From Lunularia cruciata (taxonomy: Eukaryota; Streptophyta; Marchantiopsida; Lunulariales; Lunulariaceae), in assembly GCA_948567375.1 (NCBI GenBank), contig OX419755.1, positions 58,415,945 to 58,479,944 on the forward strand: a stretch of 64,000 nucleotides of DNA, written 5' to 3'. The notes under the pieces are model-generated. The model did not search any database, was not told the DNA's origin, and saw only the letters and a list, made by a program, of their open reading frames with translations. The translations under genes were made by a program, and so were the position numbers. This document shows, piece after piece, positions 34,778-46,976 of the stretch (its first letter is position 1; each line of letters opens with the position of its first letter).

Positions 34778-37700
34778 TTGGTACGTGATATCTTGGATGA
34801 GTTAGCATGGTTAGCATGGTTCTTATTCCTCTTACTCCCTCGATGGTGCCTTTGTTATGCTAGAGGGGGATTCGTGGGCATAGAGAGGTGGCTGCTAGAT
34901 TTTGTCAATTCCAAGGAAACGATTGGACTGCCCTACAGAAAGAGTCATTTAGGGCTACACATTTTAGGAGACAAATTTTGCCACAAGATACCACAAAGTC
35001 CACTCAATTACTATGGTGTAGGACATTGGGTGAAGCAGGAGAGTTAGTAGAATAGCATGAGTGCTACACCTTTTGTCTATGGCTAGTCCCATTGAGGAGA
35101 TTATCTCTTCCCTATGCTCACTGCATCTTATGGCAAGACAAGGAGTACCATTAGAGGTCTTAGATTATCAACTTGAATAGCGTTTACGTCTTGGTAGATC
35201 ACTTCTTGCGTTGCTTCTTGTCTCTCCTTAGGAGGCTTGTTAGAGATGGTACATGAGCATCTTAGAGAATACTGTCAAGCAAATGATCCTTTTAGTGGAT
35301 TTACCAATTTATTTCAAGTTGGTATAGTATAGCAAGGGGAGTCAATTGCTAAGTCAATTAGTCAAGTGTTAGGAGCTAGTTGACTTCTTGTGATGAAGAA
35401 AGGTAGGGGGCATTAGACCAATTGCTATTAGAGAGATCTTTTTGTGCTTGGTTAGCCACACCATTGTTCTTCAACATTGATCTCACTTTCAAGAGCACTC
35501 CTTCCACATCAGTTTGGAGTAGCTACACCTAGAGGTTGCAAGGCAATTTCCTTAGGCATCAAGGTACTCTTAGATATCCATCCGGACTGTGTTGTCCTAC
35601 AAGTGGATGTTGAAAACACTTTTAATAGCATCTCTTGGGCATCCATCTTTAGAAAGATTAAGGAGGCCAATGGATCTTTGGCAAGTCTGATTCCTTTTGT
35701 GCAATTGTTCTATGGATCTCTTGCTTCCTTTTACTACAAGCATGGGTGGTCATAGGAAGCAGTCACCATCTTGGAGTCAGTTATCAATACATGATAGGGA
35801 GATCCTTTAGGGAGACCTTTGTTTTCCATGGCTCACTTAAGAGATCTCTTTTTTACTATTTGGCCATGCTAGGTTGTGCATTTTCCTCCTTAGCAAACAT
35901 ACACACATTATGAGCCCCGTATATTAGATTGTGCAGTCCTTTGATCACTAGACTACCGAGCTACATCTTGTAGGCTTGAGAATCAAGGAGTCAAACTGCA
36001 AAGCATGGTCCCCTTTAGGTATCCCTCCCCACCTTGAGCTTCCAAAGGAGTGTGTCACATCTATATATGGACTATGTATTCTTGGAGTGCAAGTAGGGTC
36101 TAAGGATTTTGTCACATGCTTCTTAGATGGTGCCCTTGTAGAGATATTCTCCATGTGGATGACCTTTCTCTACTAGGAGATCCATAGGTGGCATTTAGTA
36201 TACTCTCCTCTAGTAATGCCCGTTGACTGACTTACCTTCTTGCACAATTCCTCCTTCCTTGACTTTCCTATCACATTTGAGAGCTTTGATAAGAGGATTA
36301 TGGGAGTCTTTGGTGATATCATTGGACCAAGGACATTTGAGTGTGTGATAGAGGATTTAGCATGTAAAAAAACATCTCTATTGATCTCATGTGGAGGGGT
36401 AGGCCTATTATCTATAAAGGAGATTGCACCTATAGCATTTTTGGGTCATTGAGTTCTCTTGGCACCCCTACTTTCCTCCTATTGTGTAGTTGTTGATAGG
36501 CCAATTTTGGAGACATATGTGACCAAGGTGGAGGAGAGATCCTTTTCTCTCCATGTGTTATTGTGGTAGATGAGAGATGGTCTATCTCCATGGGCATGGG
36601 AAGACCTTCTATCCTTTGCTTCACTATCATCAAATTGGACCATAGGTTTGCGATCTTCCTTGATGGAGCAACATCATTAGCATATGCTACATTCTCTCTT
36701 AGTTGACTCATCCATTCCTCAGACCACTAGAGCATGACTTTTCTCTTGCTCTGATAAGAGTGCAAGCTCTTGGATCCTAGCTCGACCATTCATTAGAGCA
36801 TTCTGACTCACAATAGTCAATTTCTCTATAGTGATGAGATTCTACCTAGGTTTGGTCCATGAGCCAACTTGTTTCTCACTCATGATGAACCTCTGATGGC
36901 TGTTATGGTAGCATACCATGGACTAAGAAGGCAAGGAACCCCAACTCCATCATATTCCTCCAAGGCTAACACTCCAAGACTCAAGACATTGCTAACCACA
37001 GAACTCGATGAGAGAGAGATAGTTACAAATGAAAGGATGATGAGTAACTCCTCATCCCTAGTTTATATACTTGTGAAATAGTTACACACCAAAGTTATTA
37101 ATTACTAGAGTAACTCAAGTTACTAGGCTCAAATAAATTCAAAAAGCTAAAGGATCATGGAATATTCTCCTAAGCATGTGGTCTTATCTTGGCCCAACCA
37201 CTAAGTCAAGGATTCCTTCACATGGACTTTCCTTGGACTATAGAAGAATCCCAAAAAAAAGGCTTGTGGGTCCAAGAGTTCTCAACTCTTTCCTCAAAGC
37301 CAAACACTTAGGAATAACACCAAGTTAATATACTAGAATCTAAATTAGTGACGGTCATCTTTTCTACTTCCTATAAAGTAGGATCTCCTCTATCTTAGCT
37401 ATGACTAACTTTAGCTTATCATGACTAATGTAGAATTATCCATTATCTCTATATAAATAATATCTTTAGATTACTTGTAATACCAAACTAAATATCACAA
37501 TAGCACATACATGCACAAACGGGTCCATCCGTCTGCATCTTCATTACTCACTTGTGAGTGTGGTTCTACATTAGATGCAACAGCTGTCCATATGACATGG
37601 TGTCCTTATGGAGGACAGAGGATAGCTACCCATGATGTCATCAAGGATATAGTGTTTGTTATGGTATGAGAGAATGGATACCTTGCTTGGATGGGGCATT

Positions 37701-38010
37701 CATATTCTTTGCAAACGACATGTGTCATAGCAAACTTATACTTGGTTCGAGATGATTAGGTGTCGATGGTGGATATTGTGGTTATAGACCCTACATGTGA
37801 TGCAATTTTGGAAGGAATGATTACTCATCCTCCTGAATGGACGGTGAGTAGAGCAGCAACACATAAGGTCACCTCTTTGTGCCTCTAGCCTTGGAGTTAT
37901 ATGGAACAATGGACACAACATTTGACACTTTTGTTGGTGAATGCACAAGAGCTTATCATATTAGATGCTAGGTGTACCACTCTCACTCTCATACTTTGTA
38001 GCATACTTTA
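34778..38010 (+). mobile_element. Degraded non-LTR-type retroelement (RT plus R2-like C terminus)
   Basis: Frames shift repeatedly, but ordered motifs can be followed. They are EHLREYCQANDPFSGFTNLFQV near 35240-35330 split by stops, GIRPIAIREIFLCLVSHTIV near 35408-35470, and LLPHQFGVATPRGCKAISLG at about 35500. VVLQVDVENTFNSIS at 35592-35640 matches the RT motif-A position. LRIKESNCKAWSPLG follows near 35970, then CGGVGLLSIKEIAPIAFLG near 36390-36450. The downstream part at about 37540-37960 reads CECGSTLDATAVHMTWC, ATHDVIKDIVF and VSMVDIVVIDPT. That is the CCHC, (R)HN/D and PD-type order of restriction-like endonucleases in R2-type elements. About 0.5 kb (36.95-37.5) in between is unrelated or too decayed. 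No 5' end or tail was identified. Confidence 0.7.
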
Positions 38011-38840
38011 GACAGCATGTGTCCATTGCTCTACAGAGAGCATTGGTTGGTGCAATACATAGGAGAGCAATCACTCTAGGTGATGCTTCTTTGGATGCTC
38101 CATTAGTTGTAGACCTTACAACTTGCATAGCTCAGATATTTTAAGTGCAGTAATGCAAACTTCTCATATCGATACTATTGGGGCCTAGTCCCATTTTACC
38201 TCTTTTGTCTCTCCCTTGTTCGGCTTGATTGGGCCTTCCCATCCATCATGTGTTCTATGTGGTCGCCTTTTACCACTTAAATAAATGAAAGGACTTACAA
38301 GGACCATGTTTTTCCCTATCATGAATAGTAGTAGTATGCCATATGAATAGTCCTCCCGTCTAGCCAACCCCACTCACTAACCCGAAGTACGCCATTTACA
38401 TAAGGTACTGGGAATTTAGGACGATGTAGAACATCAAAGAAATCTCGTCGGCAAATGAAGAAGTACACCAGTCTTGTGGTACCAACTACAGTTATAATTA
38501 CATGATAACTGAGTGGTGTTCTTGGTTGGGGAAATATTTTTTTCCATGTAAACTTCAGCAGCATGTAAAATTTGGAATCCAATAACACAGCATGATTAGT
38601 ATTCATCCATGTTACGTAGCAGCAAATTTTCTGAAATTTATGTGATGTCAAACTCGTTTTGAATTCATGTTAGAAATATTACGGACTTGGTATTTCAACG
38701 GGATCGCCTTGACTTGAAGTTCTGGACTTCTCTTCTTGGTTGCGTTGGTGGATATTAAAGCATTAGCTGTGATATTAAAGCATGGAGAGTCCTTCCTTAA
38801 AGCACCCACGTGAATTAGCACAAAGGAGTAAGTATACATA
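38011..38840. other. Boundary between transposon block and gene space
   Basis: No gene is supported. From here rightward CpG and GC rise visibly and recognisable long elements stop. Confidence 0.5.
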
Positions 38841-39014
38841 GAATAGAGGATGGAATCCGGTTAAACATGAATCTTAGATACATCTTGATAATTTGGAGTA
38901 TGATGTGCACTCTTAATGAGCGGGGTGGAATAGAGGATGGAATCCGGTTAGACATGAACCTTAGATACATCTTGATAATTTGGAGTAGGATGTGCACTCT
39001 TAATGAGCGGGGTG
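38841..39014 (+). repeat. Tandem duplication, two 87-bp units
   Basis: Units at 38841-38927 and 38928-39014 start GAATAGAGGATGGAATCCGG and end GAGCGGGGTG. They differ at only three or four positions, so the duplication is recent. The 87-bp length keeps frame, which makes open frames run through on both strands, but no conserved protein is seen. Confidence 0.9.
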
Positions 39015-39768
39015 GAAGATCAGAAGTAGTGTACTGGTATGTCAAACCCCACTTAGATTCCTCTATTACCCGCTTTCTCAACGACTTTGACTTAAATTCG
39101 TACACGTAATATCCTTCCACTCTATCTCGTCGGTAGCGCTAACAGTTTGGTAGATTTGACATGTCACGATATTGCAATGACGTTTGATGACAATGCAATA
39201 ATTATTTTATCCTTCTGATACGTTATATGAAATAGCATTACATCTGCATCGAGCTCACCTTATACGGCATTAGAATAGATCATCTGTCAGCGAAGACACT
39301 GTCTGAAGTGAACATGAATTGATCAATAGAGTGGAATCTGTGTCACGACTGCCGCCAATCCGCGTATGGAAAGACGTCTATACCATATATGCGAATGCAT
39401 AGATGATAGTATCAGTATGTCGAAACCCCAAACCATATCGAAAGCACTTCTCTAGTCGTGCAGAAAATGGAGCAAGTATGAGGATTGAAACCGGAAAAAA
39501 AGGTCTTGATACGCATTTGTCCCGTCAAAAATGGAGACTACGGAAGATAGATTCATCGAGTCAACTCATGTCAACAAATGGTTCATATCTGATGCGTGCC
39601 TAAAGCAATATACTTCAGAAAAAGGACACAAAAGACATTGATGTGCTGTACAAAGATTGATAAAATTTCGAGAGCAGAACAAAGGGTTGACATTTTGCTC
39701 TGCAGCTCTGGATCGTAAACGCTAGTTTCATCCCAGCTTGATGCCTTAAGAAGTATTCACACATAACT
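39015..39768. other. Downstream region of PBRP, including its likely 3' UTR
   Basis: No open frame is recognised. The 3' UTR of the minus-strand PBRP gene should lie in its right part; no poly(A) signal could be assigned with confidence. Confidence 0.5.
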
Positions 39769-42700
39769 CTAGTGTTGACCGTGAGGTACTTGCCGTTCAT
39801 ATGCCGATTGGTTCACCATGGCTACAGAGGTTGTGAGTGGTTCAGCGTTGTCTGCTCTGATGGAAGAGCTGGATGAATGACCAGGAGGACCTTGTACTCC
39901 ATGGTTACCTCCCATACCAAGCACAGGGAAAAGATCAGTAACAGATCGTTGCGGATGGTGGAGTCCTGCTCCAGCTGTTGATGCTCTTGTATTTCCATCT
40001 AAATTACCGCCTCCGTTATCTCTACTTATTCCAGTCAAACCGTCACTGGATCCATTACTATTACCACCTGGCGGCACAGGACCAGATACCATACCTTGAG
40101 GAAGAAAAAGTTGATGAAATTGTGGCCCAGGCCAAATAACATTCGATTGACCTCCAGCACCACCTGCTTGGCCTGATAAACCTCCAGGACCCATTCTGGC
40201 TAAGCCCTCTCCTCCGGCAGAGGCAAGCAGACCATGTGGTAAACCTGCGTGGTTGGTTGGTACCATCCCAGCTGCTGACATCCTGGCCAAGGCCTCTGCT
40301 CCGGCAGGAGCAAGAAGCCCATGTGGTAGCCCTTCTAGAGCTGCATTGTTTCCCGCAGACTTCTCCGTCATGTTAGAGTGATTCTCCCCTCCTGCTTGAG
40401 CCAATCCTTGGACCATACCTGGAGGCAACCCTCCACCAGGTGCAGCTACAAGCTGATGGGGAAATAACCCATAGGGCGCTGCGCCTCCATTATTCTGCAT
40501 GAAGGGCCAAAGTCCAGGTGGAAAACCTGGAAAAACCGGAGGTCTACCTGAGGCAGCGGCAGCTGCAGCAGCAAAAGAAAGCGTCGGGGCAGAGTTTGTT
40601 GAAGGGTTTGATCCATTATGATTTCCAGTTTCACCAACTTCCGCGTGTTCATGATCTCTGTCTCTCTCATTGTCTCCTCCTCTCTCGAACGAACCTTGTC
40701 GTTCTGATGTATCAGGTGGCCTTGATCCCATGAGCTGAAGCATCTTGAGCTGATTCATGTTTTCGGCCATACCTGGAAATACATTCAAATATTGGGGGTG
40801 AGCTTTTAAATTTGGCTGAGCTGCATTAGCAACCCCGTCTTCCCTATTCCTGTCATTTCCTCGGGTTGATGCTGTTGCTTCATCCGGTCTCATTCCAGGT
40901 GGACCAGGATAAAGCTGTAATGCTGGCCACATTCCAGGACTCAGTTCTTGAAGAAAGCGTGGATCGACGGGGAAAGGAAAGAAAGATGGCCCCCGAAATC
41001 CTGGCACATTGGCTGGAGGCATCATATTTAGTTTCTTCAAGCCTCCATAGTCAGGTTCAGGTCTCTCTCGGTCGCGGTCCTTTTCTCTCTCTCTCTCACT
41101 ACGGTCCCTATCCATCTCTTTAGACCCATCCTGACGGAACCTCTCGACGCTCTCAACACCATTACTTCCTCCAGTAACTTGATTCGGGACAGCAAATATA
41201 TGCATGCCACTTCTCCCATCAGAAGGAGGAGTAGATCCTCGGTAGGGAACAGCGGTTACACGATCGTTAGCAGCCGCAGTAGACACAGGAACTCTAACCA
41301 AAGGAGGTTGTGCAGGAGAGCTCGCTCCGGAACCGCCTACCGCACTGCTTGTATCTCCAGTCAGCCCCACACTGTTAATACTGACCGCTGAGTTATATGG
41401 AGTCGTCGTAATTGACGGATCTGATAGCCCAGACACACCAGCAGGTTGACGCTGACCATTAATGCCACGGATGTTGGAAGTATTGTTGGAGAAGGCCTTA
41501 TCTAGAGGTACAGCTGGAGTGTAATCAGCTGGCAAGAGGTCATCTTTGTTCTCCAGAAGCTCCTTATACACTTTGCGCAGTGTTACCTGAAAGATTGTGG
41601 ATGTTAAAGAAGAAAAGACAGGCAGAGGTATGTTATTATTAAACCTCTGGAGAATCGGTGGAACACAGCTCAGATAAATCACAGGCACACCTATGATCAA
41701 TTGTAATTTGTAATGGTATAGTCAACCCATTTCAAATTGCCCCCAAAATCCGTTTCCCCCCAACAACTAGCGACTCTTGACCTGATATGAGTGCTTTCCC
41801 ACACTTTGGTAGCCTGTCTCCTAAGCAGTAATAGCGATATGAGCAAAACATGAAAGTGCGATACAAAGGAAACATGACAGCATGATACATTGTCTACCGT
41901 TCTAAGTCTACATGATGGAGCATATAGATTTATAACGGTAAATGATGGAATCTCTATAATTACGTACAATTGAGCTGACTTTAACTGGCCGTGAACTTGG
42001 TGAACTCTTTGCTAGAAGTACCAACCTCTGTGAGACCGGTGGCTTTGCAAATTTCAGTCTGAGTTTTGCGCTTATCTTCAAGATGACAAGCCAAATAGAT
42101 GGCTGCAGCAGAAATGCTAATAGGATTCCTTCTTGTACAAAAGCTCTTGTCAATTACCACCTCTCCAATATGCGTTGCTAGTCTCTGCGGCAATTGTATT
42201 TTTAGTAGTCTCTTACTAAGAGTACGATTGAGAGGAGAAATAACAAAGCCAACGAAGCAATAAGGTAGTGAAGCAGACTAGAAAGTGCCTATACCTGTGT
42301 GGTCGGACTTAGCGACAGAAGACCACAGAAACGTGGCATGTGGACCGAGATGGAGTTGCTGTTGATGGGCAGACTCAACTTCAACGCCTCCGAAAGCACT
42401 TTCATATGCTTCCCTATTTCTTTCTGCGGAACACTTGAAGCCTGTGCTACTTCCTGCGTGATAGATTCAGCATTAGAATCCTGTCGACAATATGAATGAT
42501 TTGCAGTGCGAAGCTACAACTTAATCGTCTTGTCGAAATGAAGGTGCCAAAGTGAAGGTTTATAGACTATCGAGATACTTAGCACAAGTACCGACTTACC
42601 CAGGCTGTCATAATCCGAACATGAATCTGAGCCTCAACTGGACGTTTGGACATATTTGAGAAAGGGGAGCAGAAGCCGCTCGAAAAAGGGGGGATCAGAA

Positions 42701-44936
42701 CCACTAAGTATGTAACGGAGAAAGTGCAGATGAAATGCATGTGACGTGCATGCATGACAGCATGCAAATCGAAATGAATTGAATCCAAGCAAATGGAATG
42801 TAAGTGACTCTAACAATACGAACATAAGCGAAAGTAAGGACGTCATTGATACATCTCATAAGTAGAACCTGCAGAGAACTAGTATATATCTTGGAATAAG
42901 AACCAAGACACAACCGATTAAGCATCTGAAACTGAAAGCAGAGGACGACTATCAAAGAGAGACACATGGAGCAAGGAGGAAAAGATGGAGCTTTAGTTGA
43001 GGATGGGTTGAGTGGAGCGAGGCGTGAGACGCTTGTACACATTGTGTGATCGTATAGTCAAACCCTTCCAAATTGCTCTGAGATATGCTTCTTAACCATG
43101 CGGGCTGTTCTTGACGCGACTCGCAAGTTTTCGCATACGTTTGCACCTGACTTGTTAGAAATTATATCTACTTAATCAACATAATCATCGCCAAACGACG
43201 GAGAATAGCATCTGGATGTGAACGTGATAGGTTTAACATTCATGAGTTTTTTCTAGAAGCGGAAGGCGAGAAAGACCTGCAAGGTTCGAGGTTCCCCTGC
43301 CTCCCGAAGGGCCTGAACAATCGCCGCCGTCGCAAGAGCTTCGATATTTCGGTTCCGGGAATAAGCTTGTGAGAGACATTCTCTAAAGAGCTGAACGGCA
43401 TGGTCAAAACTATCCCTTTCCAACCCAAGAACTGAGGACACTTCCAGAATCTGAAAGTAGCCCCTGAGAGTATCAAACATGTTATTGCTGGCACCGGATA
43501 CATTTCCTGGTCCTGCTCCACCACCATTATAAAGCGAATCTGAAAGTACCCTCTCCATTTCAGCTACCTGGCCACCAAAACTGGATGTTGTAGCTGCATA
43601 CAGAGGAGCGCGCTCCAGTGACCATGTAGAGAAAGCTGTAATAAATCCGATGCTCTCAAAGGGGTCATCTTCGATAGGTGGCGCTTTGTAGGCGTCATTC
43701 TCACTGAAATCTGGCGTTACAATGCACAAAGGTGCATCATGTGCTCGCTCAACATATATTTCTTCCACCTAAACATACCAAGTGAGCAGTAAGGGACCAT
43801 GTTAAAAGCCATACAAAAATTTGGAAAGTTAGAAACCGAAGAAGCCGAAGAAACGCTAGTTGAACGGGATTGCAAGCAAACCAAAATAGCTGCAAGGAAC
43901 TGGGCATCAAAACAGCAGAAAGGAAATGCAAATGAACCATAACCATAGCTGGGAGTTACCTGTCAGACGAGATCCAAGAAAGAAACTTAACTACTTAACA
44001 GGGGTATTCAAAGTAATAAGTACTCGGCAAAAGTTATCCCATCCTGTAAAGGTCAAGATCTACATAGGACTTCGCAAGGTACGTCGATGAAACTCCTCCC
44101 AGCAAGAAATCGATGCAGCTTTATAGAGGAGGCACCAAATTCAGACTATCAAAATTTGCCTACCAATTCTCCACTTCATGCTAACTTTATGCGGAAGCGC
44201 CTCTGTACTGAAGTTTTCCAATACCTTATTAACTGTTATTCAGCGTTTGCAAAGTCCTTCACTCCAGCATTGAGCAAAAACTAATGAGTTGCTGTTAGAT
44301 CCGCCAGCCTAAACATGGCGGCCTATTAAGCAGCTTGATCACATTCTTGCTGGGAACAAGTTTAGTAGAAGCAGCCCGTATCTACCCAAGATTAGCGTCT
44401 CTAGATGGGGCGGGATGGTTTTGCTCTTGTTAGTACCCTGCTAATCGATAACGACTTAGGACATTTTCCGTCGCAATGTGGGATAGTCCAAGAGTAATCT
44501 GCCTATGATCTTCCAGTATCAGTGGCTACCATCGAGACCTGAATAAGAGGCCGGGAATCTACATCGGATAGTCGAAAAATTCATTGATGTGGGACGTCGA
44601 ACATTGATATATATGTGAACAAGGAACTTGGCAGTTGTCTTCAGCATTCTCTTTATTTCTTTAAATGAGGAGTGCAAGAAAATGTAGAAGCCTGACGGAG
44701 ACGTTATCTCCCGTATCTGCATCTACTGCAGTTCCCAATAGACGCAGTTTTGAGTACATGACAGGATCTGGCTCCAGTGTTGAGTTTGTCACAGTGTGAC
44801 AAGTGCTTACCTCACTACGGTGCTCTTCAACAATTCGTCCACATGACCGGCATTCATTCAGGAAACGACCTTCTCCGACCGCAACGCATCGTCCTTCCGA
44901 CGCTCCACAATACGGACACCAGCCTTGAGAGATCAT
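39769..44936 (-). CDS. PBRP: Plant-specific TFIIB-related protein (pBrp)
   Basis: This is a general transcription factor of the TFIIB family found in plants. The Arabidopsis protein was reported at the outer plastid envelope and in the nucleus. Five exons are read on the minus strand: 44936-44811, 43768-43277, 42453-42295, 42184-42026 and 41586-39769. All four introns are GT-AG and phase 0, giving 917 codons. Residues 7-32 form a zinc ribbon (CPYC at 7-10, CRSC at 29-32). Exon 2 carries FITAFSTWSLE and the first cyclin fold (RNRNIEALATAAIVQALREA). Exons 3-4 carry the second (PQKEIGKHMKVLSEALKL; CTRRNPISISAAAIYLACHL). TLRKVYKELLEN and DDLLPADYTPAVPLDKAF open exon 5. The remaining roughly 580 residues are Gly/Pro/Asn-rich with an Arg/Asp-Glu run near residue 478 and a repeated LPHGLLA block near 727-780. 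Arabidopsis pBrp, from memory, is about 500 residues, so the tail is long. Confidence 0.93.
41705..41865 (-). repeat. Short interspersed repeat, copy I (PBRP intron 4)
   Basis: On the minus strand this contains GCTCATATCGCTATTACT, GGTCAAGAGTCGCTAG, GGGGGGAAACGGATTTTGG and GCAATTTGAAATGGGTTGAC. It resembles copies at about 43040-43140 and 45030-45165 in the same orientation. No ORF or poly(A) tail is visible. Confidence 0.55.
43040..43140 (-). repeat. Short interspersed repeat, copy II (PBRP intron 2)
   Basis: This shares GCGAGTCGCGTCAAGAACA and GCAATTTGGAAGGGTTTGAC with copy I and has a similar end (TATACGATCACA against TATACCATTACA). It is a shorter copy. Confidence 0.5.
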
Positions 44937-46510
44937 CTCGATGTCAAGGCAGCTAAAAACAGAAGGACGATTAAGAATCAGGGTTGTAAACTCCCTTGCT
45001 TTCTTCGAGTATAATAACAATATGGTCAGGTTGAGCAATCTCAGATTGCTCGAAAAGTCGGGTTCCCACCCACAATGACTAACTCTTGATTTGAAGTTTT
45101 CCCTTACACCTTGTCTCGTTATAATGGTAGCGATAAGAGCGGAACACGACAATTTGACACAACTCTAAATATGACTCAGAGTTCCTAAATCGTTCTATCA
45201 GGAAGTGTCAACTGAGCACTTCTACACATGTTCTGGAGAAGTTTAGAAGTGATGAAAGTAATCTCGCGAGCTAAATCCTAGGAAGAACTAGATTGCAAAC
45301 CACCTGGATTTTAACAATCCATCACCGCAAGAAAGCACTAAAACCCTCCCCACCACATTGAGTTGAATAGCACGCAACGAAGTCCTCCACTTGGCAACCT
45401 CACCAGATGAATTTGAGAACCTGGACACTTCTCACCTCTTGGTTGCCAGCTCCAAGATGAGCAATGACTACTTTATAGTGACACAGGAAATGACACAATA
45501 CGAAGGGTGCAAGTGGAAATGCAAGAAAACAACCTTTCTCACATTAGTGACGAAATTCGGCTTGCATAGTATCAATCAGCCTCCTGGCTTTTTCAGAAAA
45601 TTCTTCAAGTACGACCGCTTATGCTTCCCAATTCAACACCCAAGACATGAGCTTGACACTCCTCCGAAGCGTACCAATCAAGCAAAGAACCGACCAAACA
45701 CCCTGAAGCTGGCACCCCTTTCCTTGTCGACAGAAACAAGAAGATCCTGTCTACGTGTCAGCTGTGTCATCCCCAGAAGCAATTGTCTCCGCCTTCTTCT
45801 ACCCTAACGTGTTTCCCTCTCACAGTCATATCCACAATAGAACCTGACTGATTGTCTTCCACACCGCAATCTTCACATGAGAGCCACTATGTACCGAAAA
45901 AGGAGCCTAAACCGCCTTAAATGCCGGGAATAGCACTACATCAAAGCACCTGCTACTGAAATATCAAAATCCAAGTAACGTTCCTCCTCCACAATAAAAT
46001 CTCGAATAATAAAACCTGCTGCTAGAACAGCCAAACCCGTTGGGCTTTTTCTCCCCTAGCCTTCCTCTCCAAGCATCAACATGCCGCCCTCACTCCTTTC
46101 CTCTGCTTCAAAACCGTACTAACTTTCTCGTAATCACAACGCTCCGGTGTCATAACCATCGAGCTCGCAAAATCAAGCAGGTTGTCATTTAGCCAAAATA
46201 CGGACGTCAGTAGCACTCTTGATTGTTTGTGCCACCCCTTCAAGAGAAGAGAATAGAAGCTCGTCGGTTCTTCGGCTTCTTCCGCACTATTTCACCATTA
46301 CATCTTTTCGGCTGCGTTAGCTACGGTACTCCTTCCTGTGCTCAGCTCTCCATAGCCATCTCCCTTCTTGCTCTCCTTTCCAGCATTCCTTCCGGTCCTC
46401 CTCGTTGGCTGCTGACGCGGCAATGCCACAAGATGATGACTTGGTAATTGCTCTGCTGCCGTGGCTCTCGGATCATTATGTCCTGAAGGTTTGACTATAT
46501 ATAGAGAACA
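44937..46510 (-). promoter_or_regulatory. Leader and candidate promoter of PBRP
   Basis: Directly upstream of the start codon the minus strand has a strong acceptor (CTGTTTTTAG, ending at 44953), so a leader intron is likely. A possible donor, AAGAG/GTGAGA, lies near 45436. A minus-strand TATATATAG at about 46496-46505 is the best TATA candidate, which would place the start of transcription near 46470. The 138-codon plus-strand open frame at 45391-45807 shows no domain and is treated as a chance frame in the leader. All of this is inference from signals. Confidence 0.35.
45030..45165 (-). repeat. Short interspersed repeat, copy III (PBRP leader region)
   Basis: On the minus strand it reads GCTCTTATCGCTACCATT, GAGACAAGG, AATCAAGAGTTAGTCATTG, GGGTGGGAACCCGACTTTT and GAGCAATCTGAGATTGCTC, aligned along copy I with substitutions and a small gap. 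GAGCAATCTCAGATTGCTC is also a perfect short palindrome. Confidence 0.55.
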
Positions 46511-46976
46511 ACTGTAGCTGCGGTTTCTTTCCCACCGGGATCTAAGTTACCTTTGGATAATGACTGCAAATCACGGGTGACCAGGAAATGAACTCGGTAA
46601 ACCTGTTGTTACTTTTGTCGTTAAAAAAGAAGAATAAACACTACAAATGGTGTTAAAAGGTGACAGCGCGGAACACAAACCCATCAATCCCGTACAAGAG
46701 ATGTAGAATAGGTATTGATATGGCATCCGTATTGATATGAAAAATGTACCCTCTCATAACTAAGAAATCCGAGTGAGTTATGCAAAGTGGTATGTCCATC
46801 AACTATTGGAACATCCCAAAAAGCATCACCTGATGTGACGGCTCTCCCTTGCATATATAGAGAGCCAATGTTCTTTATAGAAGTAGAAAGTATGTAATAA
46901 AATATGAATGTAGTATCTCTAAAGTTCAATACGATAAGTTCTCGTGCAAACTTTGACAAATGGGTGGAAGGCCGTG
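46511..46976. other. Intergenic, nothing recognised
   Basis: AT-rich sequence with only short open frames and no transposon motif. Confidence 0.5.

Noticed and set aside
37736-37948. Minus-strand Cys/His-rich frame
   Set aside because: The plus strand here carries the conserved C-terminal motifs of the non-LTR remnant, so the minus frame is a shadow.
45391-45807. 138-codon plus-strand open frame
   Set aside because: No recognisable domain. It lies antisense in the probable leader of PBRP and has no exon partner.
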